This document shows positions 1 through 12,829 of a stretch of DNA of 64,000 bases, in pieces. This stretch comes from Trogon surrucura (taxonomy: Eukaryota > Chordata > Aves > Trogoniformes > Trogonidae): NCBI GenBank assembly GCA_020746105.1, contig CM036617.1, positions 37,415,898-37,479,897 on the forward strand, read 5' to 3'. The number at the start of each line of letters is the position of its first letter. Position 1 is the first letter of the stretch. The notes under the pieces are model-generated. The model had not been told where the DNA came from and made no database searches. It was given only the letters and a program-made list of their open reading frames with translations. Both the position numbers and the translations under genes were made by a program.

Positions 1-1269
1 GTTTGTGGAGTTAGACAATTATTTCATTTATTTTTGATGAATAATATTTCTTGTTTTGATAAACTTTGTTCAGATAAATACTACTGAGTTTTCTAATGAT
101 GATTCTAAATGATATTTCTAGCAGGAACACTTGTCTTATTTATTCTTGCTAGTGAGAGTGGTACATGTAGTTTATGTGATTTTAATTTTTTAAAATAAAG
201 TGTTTAGCTCCTGTGGAAATCTGTACAATAGAAGTGAATAAAATAATTCTTTTCTTCATGCGCTGTCCACTGTGAAAAACGTCAAGGTGGTAGGTGCTTA
301 ATAAAATGACTGACAGGCAATATAATGCAGGTTGCTAGTAGCAGTGCTAGTTCCGTAACACACACTTCAGTTCAGCCTAAGCCCCATATCTGTGAAGAAT
401 GACAGTTAAAGAAGAATAAATATGAGATATTTAAAATGCCATTTCACTGTGAGCGAACAGACATATCATTGTACTTTTTAAAATTCTTTTCCCAAAAGTT
501 CTTTTTCAGTTTCTACATACTACGTATTTTGTTACTCATAAGCTTGAGTACACAGTGCTAAGATATTCATTTCTTAAAGTTTAAATTGTGATAACTGTTG
601 CCTTCCTTTCTCAGCTAGCTTTCAAGTTTCATTGAAATGAGACATTTATGTTCTATACTTTTAACTTCATAAACAAACCGTTCTGCTGGAGTGACTATAT
701 ATGTTTTAATATTTTTAAAAGACAGAAGAGCCATTCAGAACATAAAAACACCTCTTTTGTATATAGGTTATTTTTTCCCAGTTTAAAATTAAATTAAACA
801 CATTACAGCATAATTTTTTCCTTTTAAACGTAAGTAAAATTCAAAGATTTTGTAGTAGTTATACCAGTGGACTATGAAATAGCATATTTCTTAAGATAAA
901 ACAACATTTTGTGCAGGTGTCTCTGTGTGCATAGCTACAGGGTGAAAAGACCTTTCTCTATGCACTGGTAGAACATGTGTATACAGACTGTCAAGCACCA
1001 AAAGTGTAAGTCAAATGAACTTCCCTTTTTCTAATTTTTGTCTCTATTATCATTTAAAAAAGTAGTTTAGGTTATCCTCCCACAAAAAACACCTATGACA
1101 TCTTGCATACGATTGTGAAAAGCCTGTACTGAGATTCAAATATTGTTTCTGCAAATGAGCCCCAACCACATTATTTTGGTAGAAGATCACATTTGACCTA
1201 ATGGAATTGGTCTGATATGAATACCAGGTAACTCTTGTATCTTAGATAAACCTGGAGGTGTATGAGGAA

Positions 1270-1288
1270 TTTTTTTTTTTTTTTTTTT
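1270..1288. repeat. poly(T) run, T19
   Basis: Nineteen consecutive T. It could be the complement of an A-tail or simple slippage. No retroposon body is recognisable next to it. Confidence 0.85.
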
Positions 1289-2448
1289 GTATTTGCAAAG
1301 TACTGGCAACTCAGTGCTAAGATGAGAAAAGGTCTAATAATTTTTTATCTTTTCTTTCCCTGCCATGCCATGGCCTATTTTCCTACGGTTCACCTTCCTA
1401 TGAACTAATCAGAAGAGCTAAGTGGAAGAGGAAATTTACATCGTTCTAAGCAAGAATGGTAACTGCTTCGATATGCTTATGGACAAATCTCTTTGAACAG
1501 TTTATATTTGCATCCCCCAGCAAAAGAAGTGCAGTAGGGTAAGTTTCCTCTATATAAGAACATAAAAAGTACACTGAGATTACATTGGATAAGAGAATTA
1601 TAAAACTACATTTGTTGATGGATCTGTATATAATTTTCAAAAGTAATCTAATAGTGCATCTGTAAGCTATATGTGTATATATAAAGAAAATTGAGATTTA
1701 TTTTTTCTCCTAGAAAAAAAATCTTTCTAAAACTGACTTTTCTAGTCAGGTGAAACTTTGAAGTCTATTAAAACAGCCACTTTATGAAATAAGCCATTCT
1801 ATTTAGTGTCCATAACATTTTTCAAAATGTCTATGATGAATTTATCCATGTGGCAAACACACAGATGCATTTGTAAAGCCCAGAGCAAGTGATATCATCA
1901 TGTAGCTCATACCAATCAAATATTAATTTAAAGTATAATAAATCAGAACCAAATTGCATGTCAGGTATTCAGAGGTTATGAGCAATAGAAACGCAGTACA
2001 AAGTCATTTGCAGAAGGAGAAAATCACAACTGCAATCATGATGCAATTGCCCGGTTCTAGACTTCTTTATATGAAAAGTGGAATTGTAACAATTTAATGA
2101 AACAGTAATAATAACTGTAAGCTAGTATTTTCATCTTCTTCAGATTTGCCTTTTTTTTGAATGTTGTTGAGAAGCCAAAGAAACAAAATGAATAAGTAAC
2201 TGAAAGTCACCTTATGTTACTCTATCAGGAAACATCTGTCACAATGTGTAAACCCGTATCATTTAGTCAGAATAAAATAATCAGTGTGCAAAGTATGGTA
2301 AAAAAAGACTCCATTATTCTATTTCTGCATGACATTTTAAGGGTTATTAATGGTTTTTATACATAGGTAACTGACATGGGAATTTCCAGTTGAAATCAGA
2401 ATACTTCAACAAGATTTCTGCTGTGAACTACTCTCTGGAAGAAATTCT

Positions 2449-2490
2449 CCCCCTCCTCCCCCCCCCCCCCCCCCCGCCTTTTTTTTAATT
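2449..2490. repeat. C-rich then T-rich homopolymer tract
   Basis: A C18 run at 2458-2475 is preceded by CCCCCTCCT and followed by GCC and a run of eight or more T. The opposite strand is a long G run that could form a G-quadruplex, and such tracts are also prone to assembly error. Confidence 0.8.
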
Positions 2491-5400
2491 TCTTTTGTCC
2501 TTTGTTTTTCTTTATATCTCACTCCTGTGCTGGGTAATATAGACAAACAAGAAGAATTTCAAATGACTCTTACAGTAGAATACTGTTAACATTCCCCCTT
2601 TTCAGTCAAATTTAGGAAATATATGTTTCAATTAGTAACACTAACTAGAGTAGAATACTGCACAAAGTACAAATGTATTCTCCATGCAAATAAAAGTAAA
2701 TGCCTTTGATTACCTTGGTATAATCAGGGAAAAATTAGCTCTCTCCAACATAAAGTACTTTCTTGATGAATTAGAAGTCTTTTTGGTTATGTGGAGAGCT
2801 GGACCAAAACCAAACAAAATGCCAGCAGTTCATTTTTAACTGAAATCCCTGAAGATAGGGCAAAATTCAGTATGATATTCTAATTTTTACCTTTTTCTGA
2901 AGTGTGTAAAATAGTATCCATGAAGAAGAATCCATAAATTAGCTCATCAGAAGTCTAGAGACCTATGATGTGGGAAATCACAAAATGATTTTTGAAGTAA
3001 TAAAAGACCTTAAATGTACTGTAAATTTATTGTAAATACTGTCTAGTTGATCTTGCAGTCTTTTGGCATGCAAAATTCTCCTTGATGCCAATGGGAGTTT
3101 TGCCATTACCAGAATTTCAAAGATGAGATCTTCTATAAACACCCTAGTAGTCTAAAACATTATGCTTTATTATCTCCAGGAGAACTATATACTCTATAAA
3201 CTTAACAACAGTGAATAAATTTGTTCTTGACTTGTGACACTGAGAAAAGTAATGAGACCATATCTATGCCTTACTTAGGTTTATAAGCAAGTATTCTTTG
3301 TGCCTTGCTGATGAGATGTCTGCCACACCTGCCAAGCTGCTCAACAGTATGTGGGTTCACTGGGTTCAGTGGATACTGTGGCTCTATATGTAATGAATTG
3401 GGAATGTGAAAAATCATGAACTTACCTTAGATAAATTGACTTGTCAATACAGTGGCTGTGTGTAACTCAACTTCTATGAAGTTTCAAGCCAACCCTTTGC
3501 GATGCACAAGACTGTCTCAAGGATTTTTGCTCCATGTAAAAACTTGGCTTGTGCCAAGGAGCATCTTCACACCCATGGGGCATACGGAAACAACCATGCT
3601 TGCAAATGTGTCTTAATATTCACGGCCTGTTCCCTACCACAGAGTGAAGTGATTTGTTTCCTCACTTACTATAAATTTCTGTGTATAAAAAGTATGTGTC
3701 TCTTATTTAGCTGTTAACTGCAACTGTATTTTTAAAAAAACAAAAACAAAAACAAAAAACAAAACTATATTAGAAGCTAAATATTCAGGATTAAACCCAA
3801 GGAAAGACTTCATATGCACAGGAACATACAGACTTCACAGTCCCGGTTGGAATTTTGTTTTTTAGTCATCTTAGATGTATAAAAAATTATTTTATTATTC
3901 ATTGTTAGAACAGATATGCTTGTTAAGTATACTAAATTAAAAGACATCAAACTGTGCAAAGAGCTTGTCAATGTACTGTATAATGGCAAATATTTGAAGT
4001 ACTTACAGTAACCAGTCCTATTGCACTGTAGTCCCCATGCCTCATTTCCTAGTCACTTTAAATACTGTCACACAGAACACTTTTCCACAAAACCTCATTT
4101 CCTGGTGTTGTGTAGCTGGTGTGAAATGAGCCACTTATCCTCAAAAATAACTCTTGAAGGTTGTCAGAAGGCAGTTTGATCAGCTACCAGTGCTCTATAT
4201 GCCGCAATAAAGTGGCAGTGCTATCATTGCAACCCAGCCTTTATAGGAGGTAGAGGCATCGCTTTTTGAGCTGTGTTCTGGTCAGTCCTATAACTCGCTG
4301 AAGATGACTGGAGCAGATCAGTTCTTGAAAAGTAAATTCCAAAAGAAAACCAAGTGTTCTAGAAAGTGTTCTGGTGTTTCAAAATGTCTTTCCTCCTAGA
4401 CTAGTTCCAAATAAATATTCTATTGTGGTTCTCATGTAGCTGGTTTTTATTCTTCTGGTTAATATGTGGGTAGGAAAGAGAATGCCAATACTAAAAGCTA
4501 TACCTACTTCCTGTAGAATATTAAGGATATCTATCCTAACACGTCTGGATGTCTCAGCATTCTAGCCAAATGCTATCGTTTGATGATTATATATTATCAA
4601 TAATAGTGTAATTATACTATACAGAGCCAATTTCTAGTGTATTTACAAAAGGAAAATTTGTGCTATTTTTTTTCCCCATTCAATCACCGGAATAAGTTGA
4701 TTCTGTATAATTTGTAAGTTGATACATTTTATCCTGTCTGTGTTGCAAATGAAAATGTGTGCCTTACGTACACATATATTAAATTACATTACATATACAA
4801 ATTATGCGTATAAGCACATTCATAAGGTATTTCTATACTCTCTGTGGAAAACTTAACATTGATTTTGTCTGAGATTTCAAATGCATGCTAAAAGCCAATG
4901 AACAGTGAAAGGATAATACAAATTATATAAATCTCCAGAGTTCCTTTAACTGGTTGCTTCTTCCAGTCGACATATTTGATTGTTCAACATAGGAGATACT
5001 GAAAGCAAAACATTGACCAAAACCTTTTCACAAGAATTTCATAGTGGAACTGAAAATGAGGTTGTCAGTTTCTTGGAAGAAATAAATTTTTAAAGGCAAC
5101 TGTTTGCTGTAGAAGAGACAAAAGACGATCTGACATCAGTGATAGCATGGTTCAACAAAGCAGGTTTATACTACTTTGAAAATTAAATGATGTCTTTTTA
5201 TAAAGAACCCTTCAGAAACACCAAAGATCTGTTCTTATGTCTGCATTGCTTGGAATTTTCCATTAAGGTGTGATACCTGTAATTTTCTGTGGTATAATCA
5301 GAATAAAGTATCCAGTATATTTTAGAAATTACAGTTTGTGAGTCAAGTTCAGGAAAAATAGATTTTCTCAGCTCTGTCTGGGAGAACACTCCCCACTGCT

Positions 5401-6209
5401 ACATTAGTGTTTCAGATCTGTTGTTCCTACCTGACACCCCTATCTATAAAGCTCTCCCAGGTGGATATTAAGCTGTGAAGTCTTCTGATTCTCTGACTTA
5501 TGGTAATGTTTTTGGAACAGTTTACTGTGCGGTTCTGAGCTCTGATCCCAGAACTCTACAATGAATTCCATTATTTCTAAGTTATATTTATGTATTTACC
5601 TCTAGTTGAGCAAACAGTATTTGCTACAGTATTTGTAAATATTTTCTGAGTCCTAGAAGGAATTTCTTTATTGATTTTACTTTGTTTTAATGATTATTCA
5701 CAAGAAACATAAGACTGGAATGCAAGGAGCTTAAACTAGCATACTTCAACTGAAATTCAATTCCAGGTGTAGAAAAGAAAAACCACAAGGGGTAGTTAAA
5801 ACGGTTATTTTACTTTGATGTTTGTATTCACATCTTATTTATCTAAATTACATCACTGTAGTACATGATCTTTCAGTTTTCAGTAAGACTTTGTGTATAC
5901 ATGTGTGCACATTAATACTTTTCTGTAAAATCTGTCTCTGAATGCATGTGTATGAATGCATTGAGATCTATGTGTAGTTATACATGGTTATACATATTGT
6001 TAAATTAATTTATATATCTGTGTTTGTACACTCATGTGTACACAGAGAAATATTTTTACTACTTCTTGAAAGCTGATAACCTGTCTTCAATAAAGGAACA
6101 CTTAGACAGTGATTTGCTTCAGAACCCGTTTCTTGAAATCTACATTCAAAACTAGAAAGACTGTCAAATTACTTTGAAAAATAGACAATTTCATCGAAAG
6201 AAAATTTCC

Positions 6210-7145
6210 ATCCCCTAAGACAGGACTTGGCATTTCCCTTGTTAAACTTGATGAGCTTCTTCTCAGTCTATTTTTCCAGCCTGTCTAGGTCCCTCTAGAC
6301 GGCAGCACAACCCTCTGGTGTACCAGCCACTCCTCCCAGTTTTGTTTCCTCATCAGAGGTGTACTCTGCCCCACCATCCACATCATTAATGAAGATGTTA
6401 AACAGTATCAGATCCAGCACTGATCTGGGGTACATAACCAGCCACTGGTCTCCAGTTAAACTTTGTACCACTGACAAATGCCCTCTGGACTGACTTTTTC
6501 AGCCAGTTTTCAGCCCACCTCACAGTTTTTCTCATCAGCATTCTCTCTATAAGGATCTTACGTGAGATAATGTCAAAGGCTTTACTGACATTCAGGTAGA
6601 CAATATTCACTTCTCTCCCCTCATCTACCAAGCCAGCCATTTCATCACAAAAGGTTATCAAGGCAGTCAAGCAAGACCTCATCTTAGTGAATCCATTCCG
6701 ACTGCTTTTGGCAAGTTTCTTGTTCTTTATATGCCTGGAAATGGCTTCCAGGATTAGTTTCTCCATCACCTTCCCAGTGATTGAGATGAGACTGATAAGT
6801 CTGTAGTTCCATGGGTTCTTCTCTCTTGCCCTTCTGGGTGTTTGCTTTCCTCCTGTACTTGTGTACGTCTGACAACTAACATGACTGTTTGAAGGTAAAT
6901 GAAAGTGGCCTCACAATGATATCAGTCAGCTCTCTCAGAACTTTTGAATGCATCCCATCAGATCCCACTAGTTCAGTTTCTTTAGGTATTCTCTAACCTG
7001 ATCTTCTTCAATGAAGGATAAGTCTTGCTTCCTCCTGACTTTCTTTCTAATCTCTCATTCTTTAGGTTTCTGAAGAATGGTCTTAATAGTAAAGGCTGAG
7101 GTGAGGAAGCCATTTGATACTTCAGCTTGTATTTCCAGGAGGTAC
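6210..7145 (-). mobile_element. Old internal CR1 LINE fragment with decayed RT
   Basis: Read on the minus strand, this covers part of the reverse transcriptase of a CR1-type LINE. The 123-codon frame at 6398-6769 carries a damaged RT motif A (YLNVSKAFD in place of the intact YLDFSKAFD seen at 55552-56751), so a catalytic Asp has become Asn. The next frame (6295-6477) has NIFINDV, matching the region after motif B, then a broken motif C before TKLGGVAGTPEGCAA. The part nearest 7000-7145 resembles the upstream region of CR1 ORF2 but is strongly diverged. The fragment lacks the 3' tail at its 6210 end, unlike typical 5'-truncated copies, so it has lost its 3' portion. Several frameshifts make it non-functional. 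Confidence 0.85.
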
Positions 7146-7471
7146 CCAAACACAAAACTCACATTTACAAACAGTGATGCATCTGGCACTCACACAAGCA
7201 CAAATAACAGCAATGGCCTCATCCTGCTTTTCTCTTTAGATGAGCAGGATGAGGATACATACACATACGTATATAAATACATGTGGAATCCTCCAGCAGC
7301 TGGTCTTACACTTGATCTCAGTCTCTCTAGTTGCTGGTATATGAATATATGAGCCCCTAAGGCTGCAGCCCCACTTCAGTTGAACACACACCTATTCAAC
7401 ATGCATCCTTAGGTATTTTTAAGGCAGAAGTGTAAAATACCTTGAACAACTAGGTCTGATTTCATAAATGA
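7146..7471. other. Unannotated gap
   Basis: No gene is seen. A short CA/TA-rich stretch lies near 7255-7285. The 91-codon plus-strand frame starting at 7077 runs out of antisense CR1 and has no recognisable content. Confidence 0.5.
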
Positions 7472-7540
7472 TCCTGCTGTGGGACAGGAGGTTGGATCAC
7501 AGACCCTCCCAAACTCATTTATCCTATGATTCTATGATAC
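7472..7540 (+). mobile_element. CR1 3' tail fragment
   Basis: About 70 bases with the CR1 3'-end signature: GGACAGGAGGTTGGATCACAG, then a block ending in CCTATGATTCTATGAT. Only the 3' untranslated end remains, so this is a severely 5'-truncated, diverged insertion. Confidence 0.65.
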
Positions 7541-8344
7541 TATAACAGAAGTGAAAATACTTCAGTTTATAACAAAAAACTAGTGTAATTCAAAGTACTT
7601 TTGTCCTTCTTCTAATTCTTAAAGTATAAAGTAGTTCAATTAGTGCCTACTTGTTCTTTTTTGTTTTTTTTTTTTTTGTGCTCACAGAGAGAACTAAGAT
7701 TCAAGAAGACTTATCCTTCTGTATTTTGGAGTACATTTTTGAAAGGATTGTACGAATTGCAGAAATTTGTTCTAGGTACTCTGCACTCTTAAGGAATTCC
7801 TCAACCTTTAATTTACTACCTATATTCCCTACAAAATGCTGTGGAAGATTTGAGCATCTGAAAAACCACTTGCAAAGTTCAGTAAAGAAGAGGAGCTGGA
7901 TAATAGGAGAGGTTACTGAAACGTGTTCTAGCACCCCTTCCTGAGTTAGATTCCAAAATACTAGAAAAGAAACAATTTCCATTTTCATGCAAAACTGTCA
8001 TTTGGGATCATCTTCTGCAGCCTGATTTTGTCTGGACACACCACTCCCTTATTACCATTGCCAGATGATTGCTTCCCTGAGGAACCCTGATAATAAATCT
8101 CTGTTCTGGTTGGACCGACATAAAGATGTGTATATAGGTCTCCTGCAATCTAGAAGAGCATGCTAAAATTGTTACTGAATACTACAATGTGTAGTATCTT
8201 TAATTTTTTGAAGCTGTTTACCACTCTTTCATTGCAAATGGATATTAAATGAGTAAGGATATGAACTTAACTAATGTGATGAAAACCTTATCCACCTAAC
8301 TGCAAAATAGATCTTGGAAAGTTAGCCTTCTATTTCTTGTAAGG
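7541..8344. other. Unannotated gap
   Basis: Reading frames of 95-97 codons overlap on opposite strands (7651-7988). They match nothing recognisable and one begins in a T-run, so they are treated as chance. A T-rich tract at 7657-7678 is the only simple repeat. Confidence 0.5.
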
Positions 8345-8407
8345 AGCAGGGAGTTCAACAGAGTGATCCTATGGATCTCTTCCAACATAAGATACTTTGT
8401 GATTCTA
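8345..8407 (+). mobile_element. CR1 3' tail relic
   Basis: The segment contains GATCCTATGGATCTCTTCC, then ACATAAGATACTTTGTGATTCT. This matches the last ~60 bases of CR1 (GATGATCTCTAGAGGTCCCTTCC followed by an octamer tail). It is short and diverged, so boundaries and assignment are tentative. Confidence 0.5.
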
Positions 8408-9274
8408 ACAAAACCAGAGATATGTAATTTCCATATTATTTACATTAAACTTAAAACTGTACAAATAGAGAATAAGTAATACCTAAAAAGTCCTATCTGT
8501 CAACTCTTGTTTGGCAGATACTAGTAAGCATTTTGTAGGAATTCTTTCTTTATTAATCTTGGAGATTCAGGGATAATCATCAGCCTGACAATTCCAACTG
8601 TATGTATTGACCAGCAAAATGACACATGGTTTTTGGTTTGCGTATCTTTCAAACAGCAAAAATTTTGGTGCTGTCAATCAAGTAGGACCTGTGAAGGCTA
8701 TACGGATGCAGTCATGGTGGATTCAAGAATGGATCCATTCAGCAGTTTGCTTGGCTACTTTCTGTTGAACAGAGTGACCTTAGGACTCTGTTCTCTTCTC
8801 ACTCAGACTCACTTTTTGACAATGCACCTAGATTTGCTTTGTGTAGAGACGAGGCTGCAGAGAGAGAACTATGAATTAGTCTGTATCAGTGTGTCATCTC
8901 AATATGGAAGGTGGGCACATACCTTGGAGCAGTTGTGGCTGTTAGTGCATAAACATGTATTTTAGTAGTCTAAATGTTAATCCTCAAAGTTCAGTGTAGT
9001 ACATGTGGATATTTTTTACATCATTAGATAGTGCACTTAGTGAAACAGACACGACTCAATCAATAGACTTCAGCACCCACAACCTGGATATTTTGTCATT
9101 TTTACTTCTTTGTTCATAAAAATAAAAAAATAGTTTTAATTTAATACTAGTTCCTTTCAAAATCCAAAATCATTTATATCTCACATACTTTCCCAATATT
9201 CATCACAGGTACATGTCAATAATAATCTCTCTCTTTCCTCTGCTTCTTTATTTGCCCTATAGCTACTTTCTATT

Positions 9275-9370
9275 AATTTGGTGGGTTTGGCTGGTTGGTT
9301 GGTTGGTTTTGTTGTTGTTGCTCTTGTTGGGTTTTTTTGTGTTTTTTTTTTTTCTTGGGTGGGGGGAAGG
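9275..9370. repeat. GT-rich low-complexity / microsatellite
   Basis: GGTT repeated several times, followed by GTT repeats, then T and G runs interrupted by single bases. It is the origin of the Val/Leu/Phe-rich spurious frames in this interval. Confidence 0.75.
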
Positions 9371-10237
9371 AGGCTGGTGTTTTTTCATTCCTATATAAAA
9401 GTATACACGTTTAAGAAACTTAAAGGAAAGCTAAAAGGAAGCAGTTACTCTTGCATTACTTGTACAAATAAATACATGCATGACAATAATTCTCTTTTCA
9501 CAGTTAGGTGTCTAGATACTGTCAGATATTTCACATGAACTTTATTCCATTGGTCAAGAGCCTCAGAGCCTCACTTGAATGTAAAGCTTTGGGAGGTCAG
9601 GATCATGCAGGGAAAGACAATTTTTCTGCCAGTTAGTGCCAATCCTTTAGAGAGTCTTAATATTAGAGAAGAATTCTTTATTTGGTCTCTGAATTTCATG
9701 AGGAGATAATGGACCACTGGGGTGATGTGCTCATCATGACCTCTGCTGCTAAGCAGATGAGCTAACACGGCCTATAATACCTGAAGGTTTTTCAGGTTGC
9801 ACTGTGCCTGATTCAGGGCAGTAGCTTGAAGCTGAGTTTCCACATCACAATTTAAGCATCCTACTGCAGTATTTTTATGTGTGTGTGTTTTTTTTTTTCT
9901 TTGAAGAATCTTTTCAGTTTGGTATTGATAACTAAGTATTCAAAGTTCTACTACATGCCAAATATAAGGTGGAAGACCTATAATGAATCTCCTGGTTCAG
10001 ATTAGCTGGAAAATCAAATTGAAAAGATTGCAGGACATCTGAAATCTGTATCCTACTCTTCAACACCAGTAATGCAGCAGACAAACCGCAACTCTAGATG
10101 CTTACAAAATTCTAATAATCACCTACATATTTCTAAACATCCTTATTTAACCAAAACCCTCTAAAATGTAATCCTCTCCCCACAGTTCTCCAGCTCCCCA
10201 TCCAAAGGTCACTGGTAGACCTCTCTAGCAGTGCAGA

Positions 10238-10299
10238 TACCCCACTTGCTCACAGAAAGTATGAGCCCTACCCCACTTGCTGCAGGAGACGTGAGCCCT
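10238..10299 (+). repeat. Degenerate two-copy tandem duplication, ~31 bases
   Basis: Two adjacent units both start with CCCCACTTGCT and end with GTGAGCCCT or ATGAGCCCT. The middle portions differ. Function unknown. Confidence 0.55.
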
Positions 10300-11301
10300 C
10301 TAACTCTGTGTGAGAAGCCCCCACACAAGGTCCCTTGCATTCAGAAGTGGGGATCCCTAAGTGCTGGCCCTATGCTGATGCTCCATTGCTGGTTGCCCTG
10401 AGGGGCAGTTGTGCTGCCTCAGATGGGCTGGAATGCTGTGGGACCACCATGGCAGGCACAAGCCCAGTGTGATTGCTGATGCTTCTTCACTGAAGGTCTT
10501 TCCATCCTCTAATGAATTTACATAGGGTTTATTTTCTGTCTGGTTTTTTTGGGATTGTTGGGGGGGGGTTGGTTTTTTTTATGTATTATTTTTTAACATA
10601 CTTCTTTTGAGATTACCTCTTTCTACTCTTCAAAAGTCTGAAAATTCTTGGGTAGTGTTTAATCCAGCTGATCACTGCCTTCCTGCCTGAGATCGACTGC
10701 TGGGAGCAGGTGGCCATCTTTCTCCTTAGCATGAAAATTTTTTAGGCAAACACCATTCAGATAGTTTTATTGATTCACTCCCCACACACATGTGTGTGCA
10801 CTCATATTCTTATCTTAACAGGTGGTGTTATCCAGGCTATTGGCCAAGGGTAGGTGTGCACCCCCACGCTTATTTAATCCACTAATCATTAGAGCCATGT
10901 TTTTTACAAGAAAGTCAGCATCTGCTGTATTTTTTGATGCAGAACATGCGTTGCAGAAAACCTGGACCATGGGCACTAGAATGTTTCTAATGTATTTACT
11001 GGACCAATCCCAGCCAGAACAAACACTCAAGTATCATTAATTTCTGTATTTTAAGGAGCTGAGCAGATACGTTCTTCAGCTTCTTTTCTGGTTATGTGGA
11101 GATCACTAAGAAGCTTCAGTGTTTCTAATGAACTTAGATACCTCCAGGGCTGATAACATTTGAGGTAGGATTTTATTTTTAATGCATAAAAATGTAAACC
11201 ATTATTATCTAGAACATTTCTAGAATGAAAAAAAGTCCAAATATATCTCTTTCAAAAAGTAAGGAGTCTGTTTTAATGGAATTCTGCTGTAATAATTGAA
11301 G

Positions 11302-11836
11302 GTGCGAATAGCCCTAGTGAGAGCACACTTGGAATACTGTATCCAGTCTCAGGCTCCCCAGTTCAAGAGAGACAGGGACCTGCTGGAGAGAGTCCAAGAG
11401 AGAGCTACAAGAATGATTAAGGGACTTAACATTTCTCATATGAAGATAGACTGAAAGAACTGTGGCAGTTTAGTCTTAAAAAGAGAAGTCTGAGAGGGGT
11501 TCTTACTAATGTATACAAATACCTAAGGTTAAAGGCACCAGTCTATTTCTAGCGGTGCCCAGTGATAGGACAAGAAATAATGGGTATAAGCTAGAACATA
11601 GGAAGTTCCACCTCAATATGAAGAGAAATTTCTTTACTGTGAGGGTGACAGAGCACTGGAACAGGCTGCCTGGAGAGGTTGTGGAGTCTCCTCTGGAGAC
11701 TTTCAAACCCCACATGGATGAGTTCCTGTGTGGCCTGTCCTAGGGGATCCCGCATTGGTGGATGGGGTTGGACTAGGTGATCTCTAGAGGTCCCTTCCAA
11801 CCACTAGCATTCTATGATTCTGTGATTCTATGATTT
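11302..11836 (+). mobile_element. 5'-truncated CR1 LINE, 3' end with octamer tail
   Basis: The element begins within the post-RT region of ORF2 (translatable as RAHLEYCIQ, matching [13 protein letters not shown] at 55552-56751). It runs through the ORF2 C-terminus to the tail ATTCTATGATTCTGTGATTC. A 62-codon open stretch at 11555-11743 retains the typical end: [16 protein letters not shown] near its middle and a FLCGLS terminus. Upstream of it the frame is broken by stops. It is a non-autonomous, dead copy, younger than the 8345 relic judging by how much of the frame survives. Confidence 0.93.
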
Positions 11837-12829
11837 TTCTTTGAACATGCATATTTAGGAAGTCATTCTAGAATAAAATAGTACATAAGTTTAAAGATCA
11901 GCAACAGCAGCTGCATCTAGTCTGGACAAGTGGCACAGCGTATCTGGGAATCCTGGCCTTTTGATCTTCTAAGTCCAGTAACCTCCCCAAACACATTGCA
12001 TTCCTATCATTACGAGACTAAAAATGAAGAAAAATTAAATACTGGTGTACCTTAAGCCCTGTTCTCACTCTAAAATACAGCTATGTTGTGGATGGGACCG
12101 GTGCCTAAATTGGAGAGTCAGGAACTATTCCCACAAACACCAGTTTAGAAGTGGAGCAGGTAAATGAATTCTGCAAATGATTAACAATGAACTTTCCTTC
12201 TGGAGACTTTAGATGTCTCCCATGGGCGCCTGTAGTCTAGACACTGCAGTGCACAGAACATCTGAACAGGAGTAGCAGAGGTGACCCAGGATGTGACCTG
12301 GAGCAATGGCTAGAAGGCAAGTAAGATACATAAAGAAATAACCTCATAGGTATCTAAATCACCATATAATACTCCAGTTCCTCAAAAAATATTCCAAAAT
12401 GCTGTGTAGAAAATCCCTAAACTAAAATTTATTTGAGCTCCAGGAACTGAAAAATTAGCAAAACCTCACCATGATAAAGAAATCTTTACACATTTTCTGT
12501 AACTCCTGCTATTCTCTTTCCTCAAGAAATTATGAAAATAGCTTAGATACAGTATTTGCAAATATCTAAACTTCAGGCAGATACTGGCAATTACATGGAG
12601 AACTCATGGGGTTGTTCTAGCATTGCTAATTATTGTCATTAGAGATCTTTTAGTTTGATTTCATACCCCACTAATGACCTTCATAGATTCTAAAAATCCT
12701 GTTTAATAATTTCTCTTTGGTTATGTTCATTATGCTTTTTGCATGGCGTATCAGCTACAGTATCTTAACCTCCATGTACCTGAAATTTTTATTACCACTC
12801 AAATTTTGAACAAACCGATGAAAAAAGCT
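11837..12829. other. Unannotated gap
   Basis: No reading frame or repeat that I can assign. The sequence is AT-rich with a slightly GC-richer patch at 12050-12320. Confidence 0.5.

Larger units (their letters stand above)
1..6209. other. AT-rich unannotated DNA, no gene seen
   Basis: No reading frame here is longer than about 71 codons, and none resembles a known protein. No CR1 tail is seen. The only notable structures are homopolymers: T19 at 1270-1288, and a C-rich tract with an uninterrupted C18 at 2458-2475 followed by a T run. An A-rich simple stretch lies near 3733-3764. The sequence is compatible with intergenic or intronic avian DNA. Confidence 0.6.
8408..11301. other. Unannotated region with simple repeats
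   Basis: No gene seen. A low-complexity G/T stretch lies at about 9275-9370 (GGTT and GTT repeats, then T-rich and G-rich runs). It creates two overlapping hydrophobic frames that are composition artefacts. A GC-richer patch near 10180-10480 contains a degenerate ~32-base tandem duplication. Two mirror-image frames of ~72 codons at 10815-11040 lie on opposite strands and are not convincing genes. Confidence 0.5.

Noticed and set aside
9213..9538. Hydrophobic frames resembling a membrane protein
   Set aside because: Generated by GGTT/GTT/T-run low-complexity sequence.
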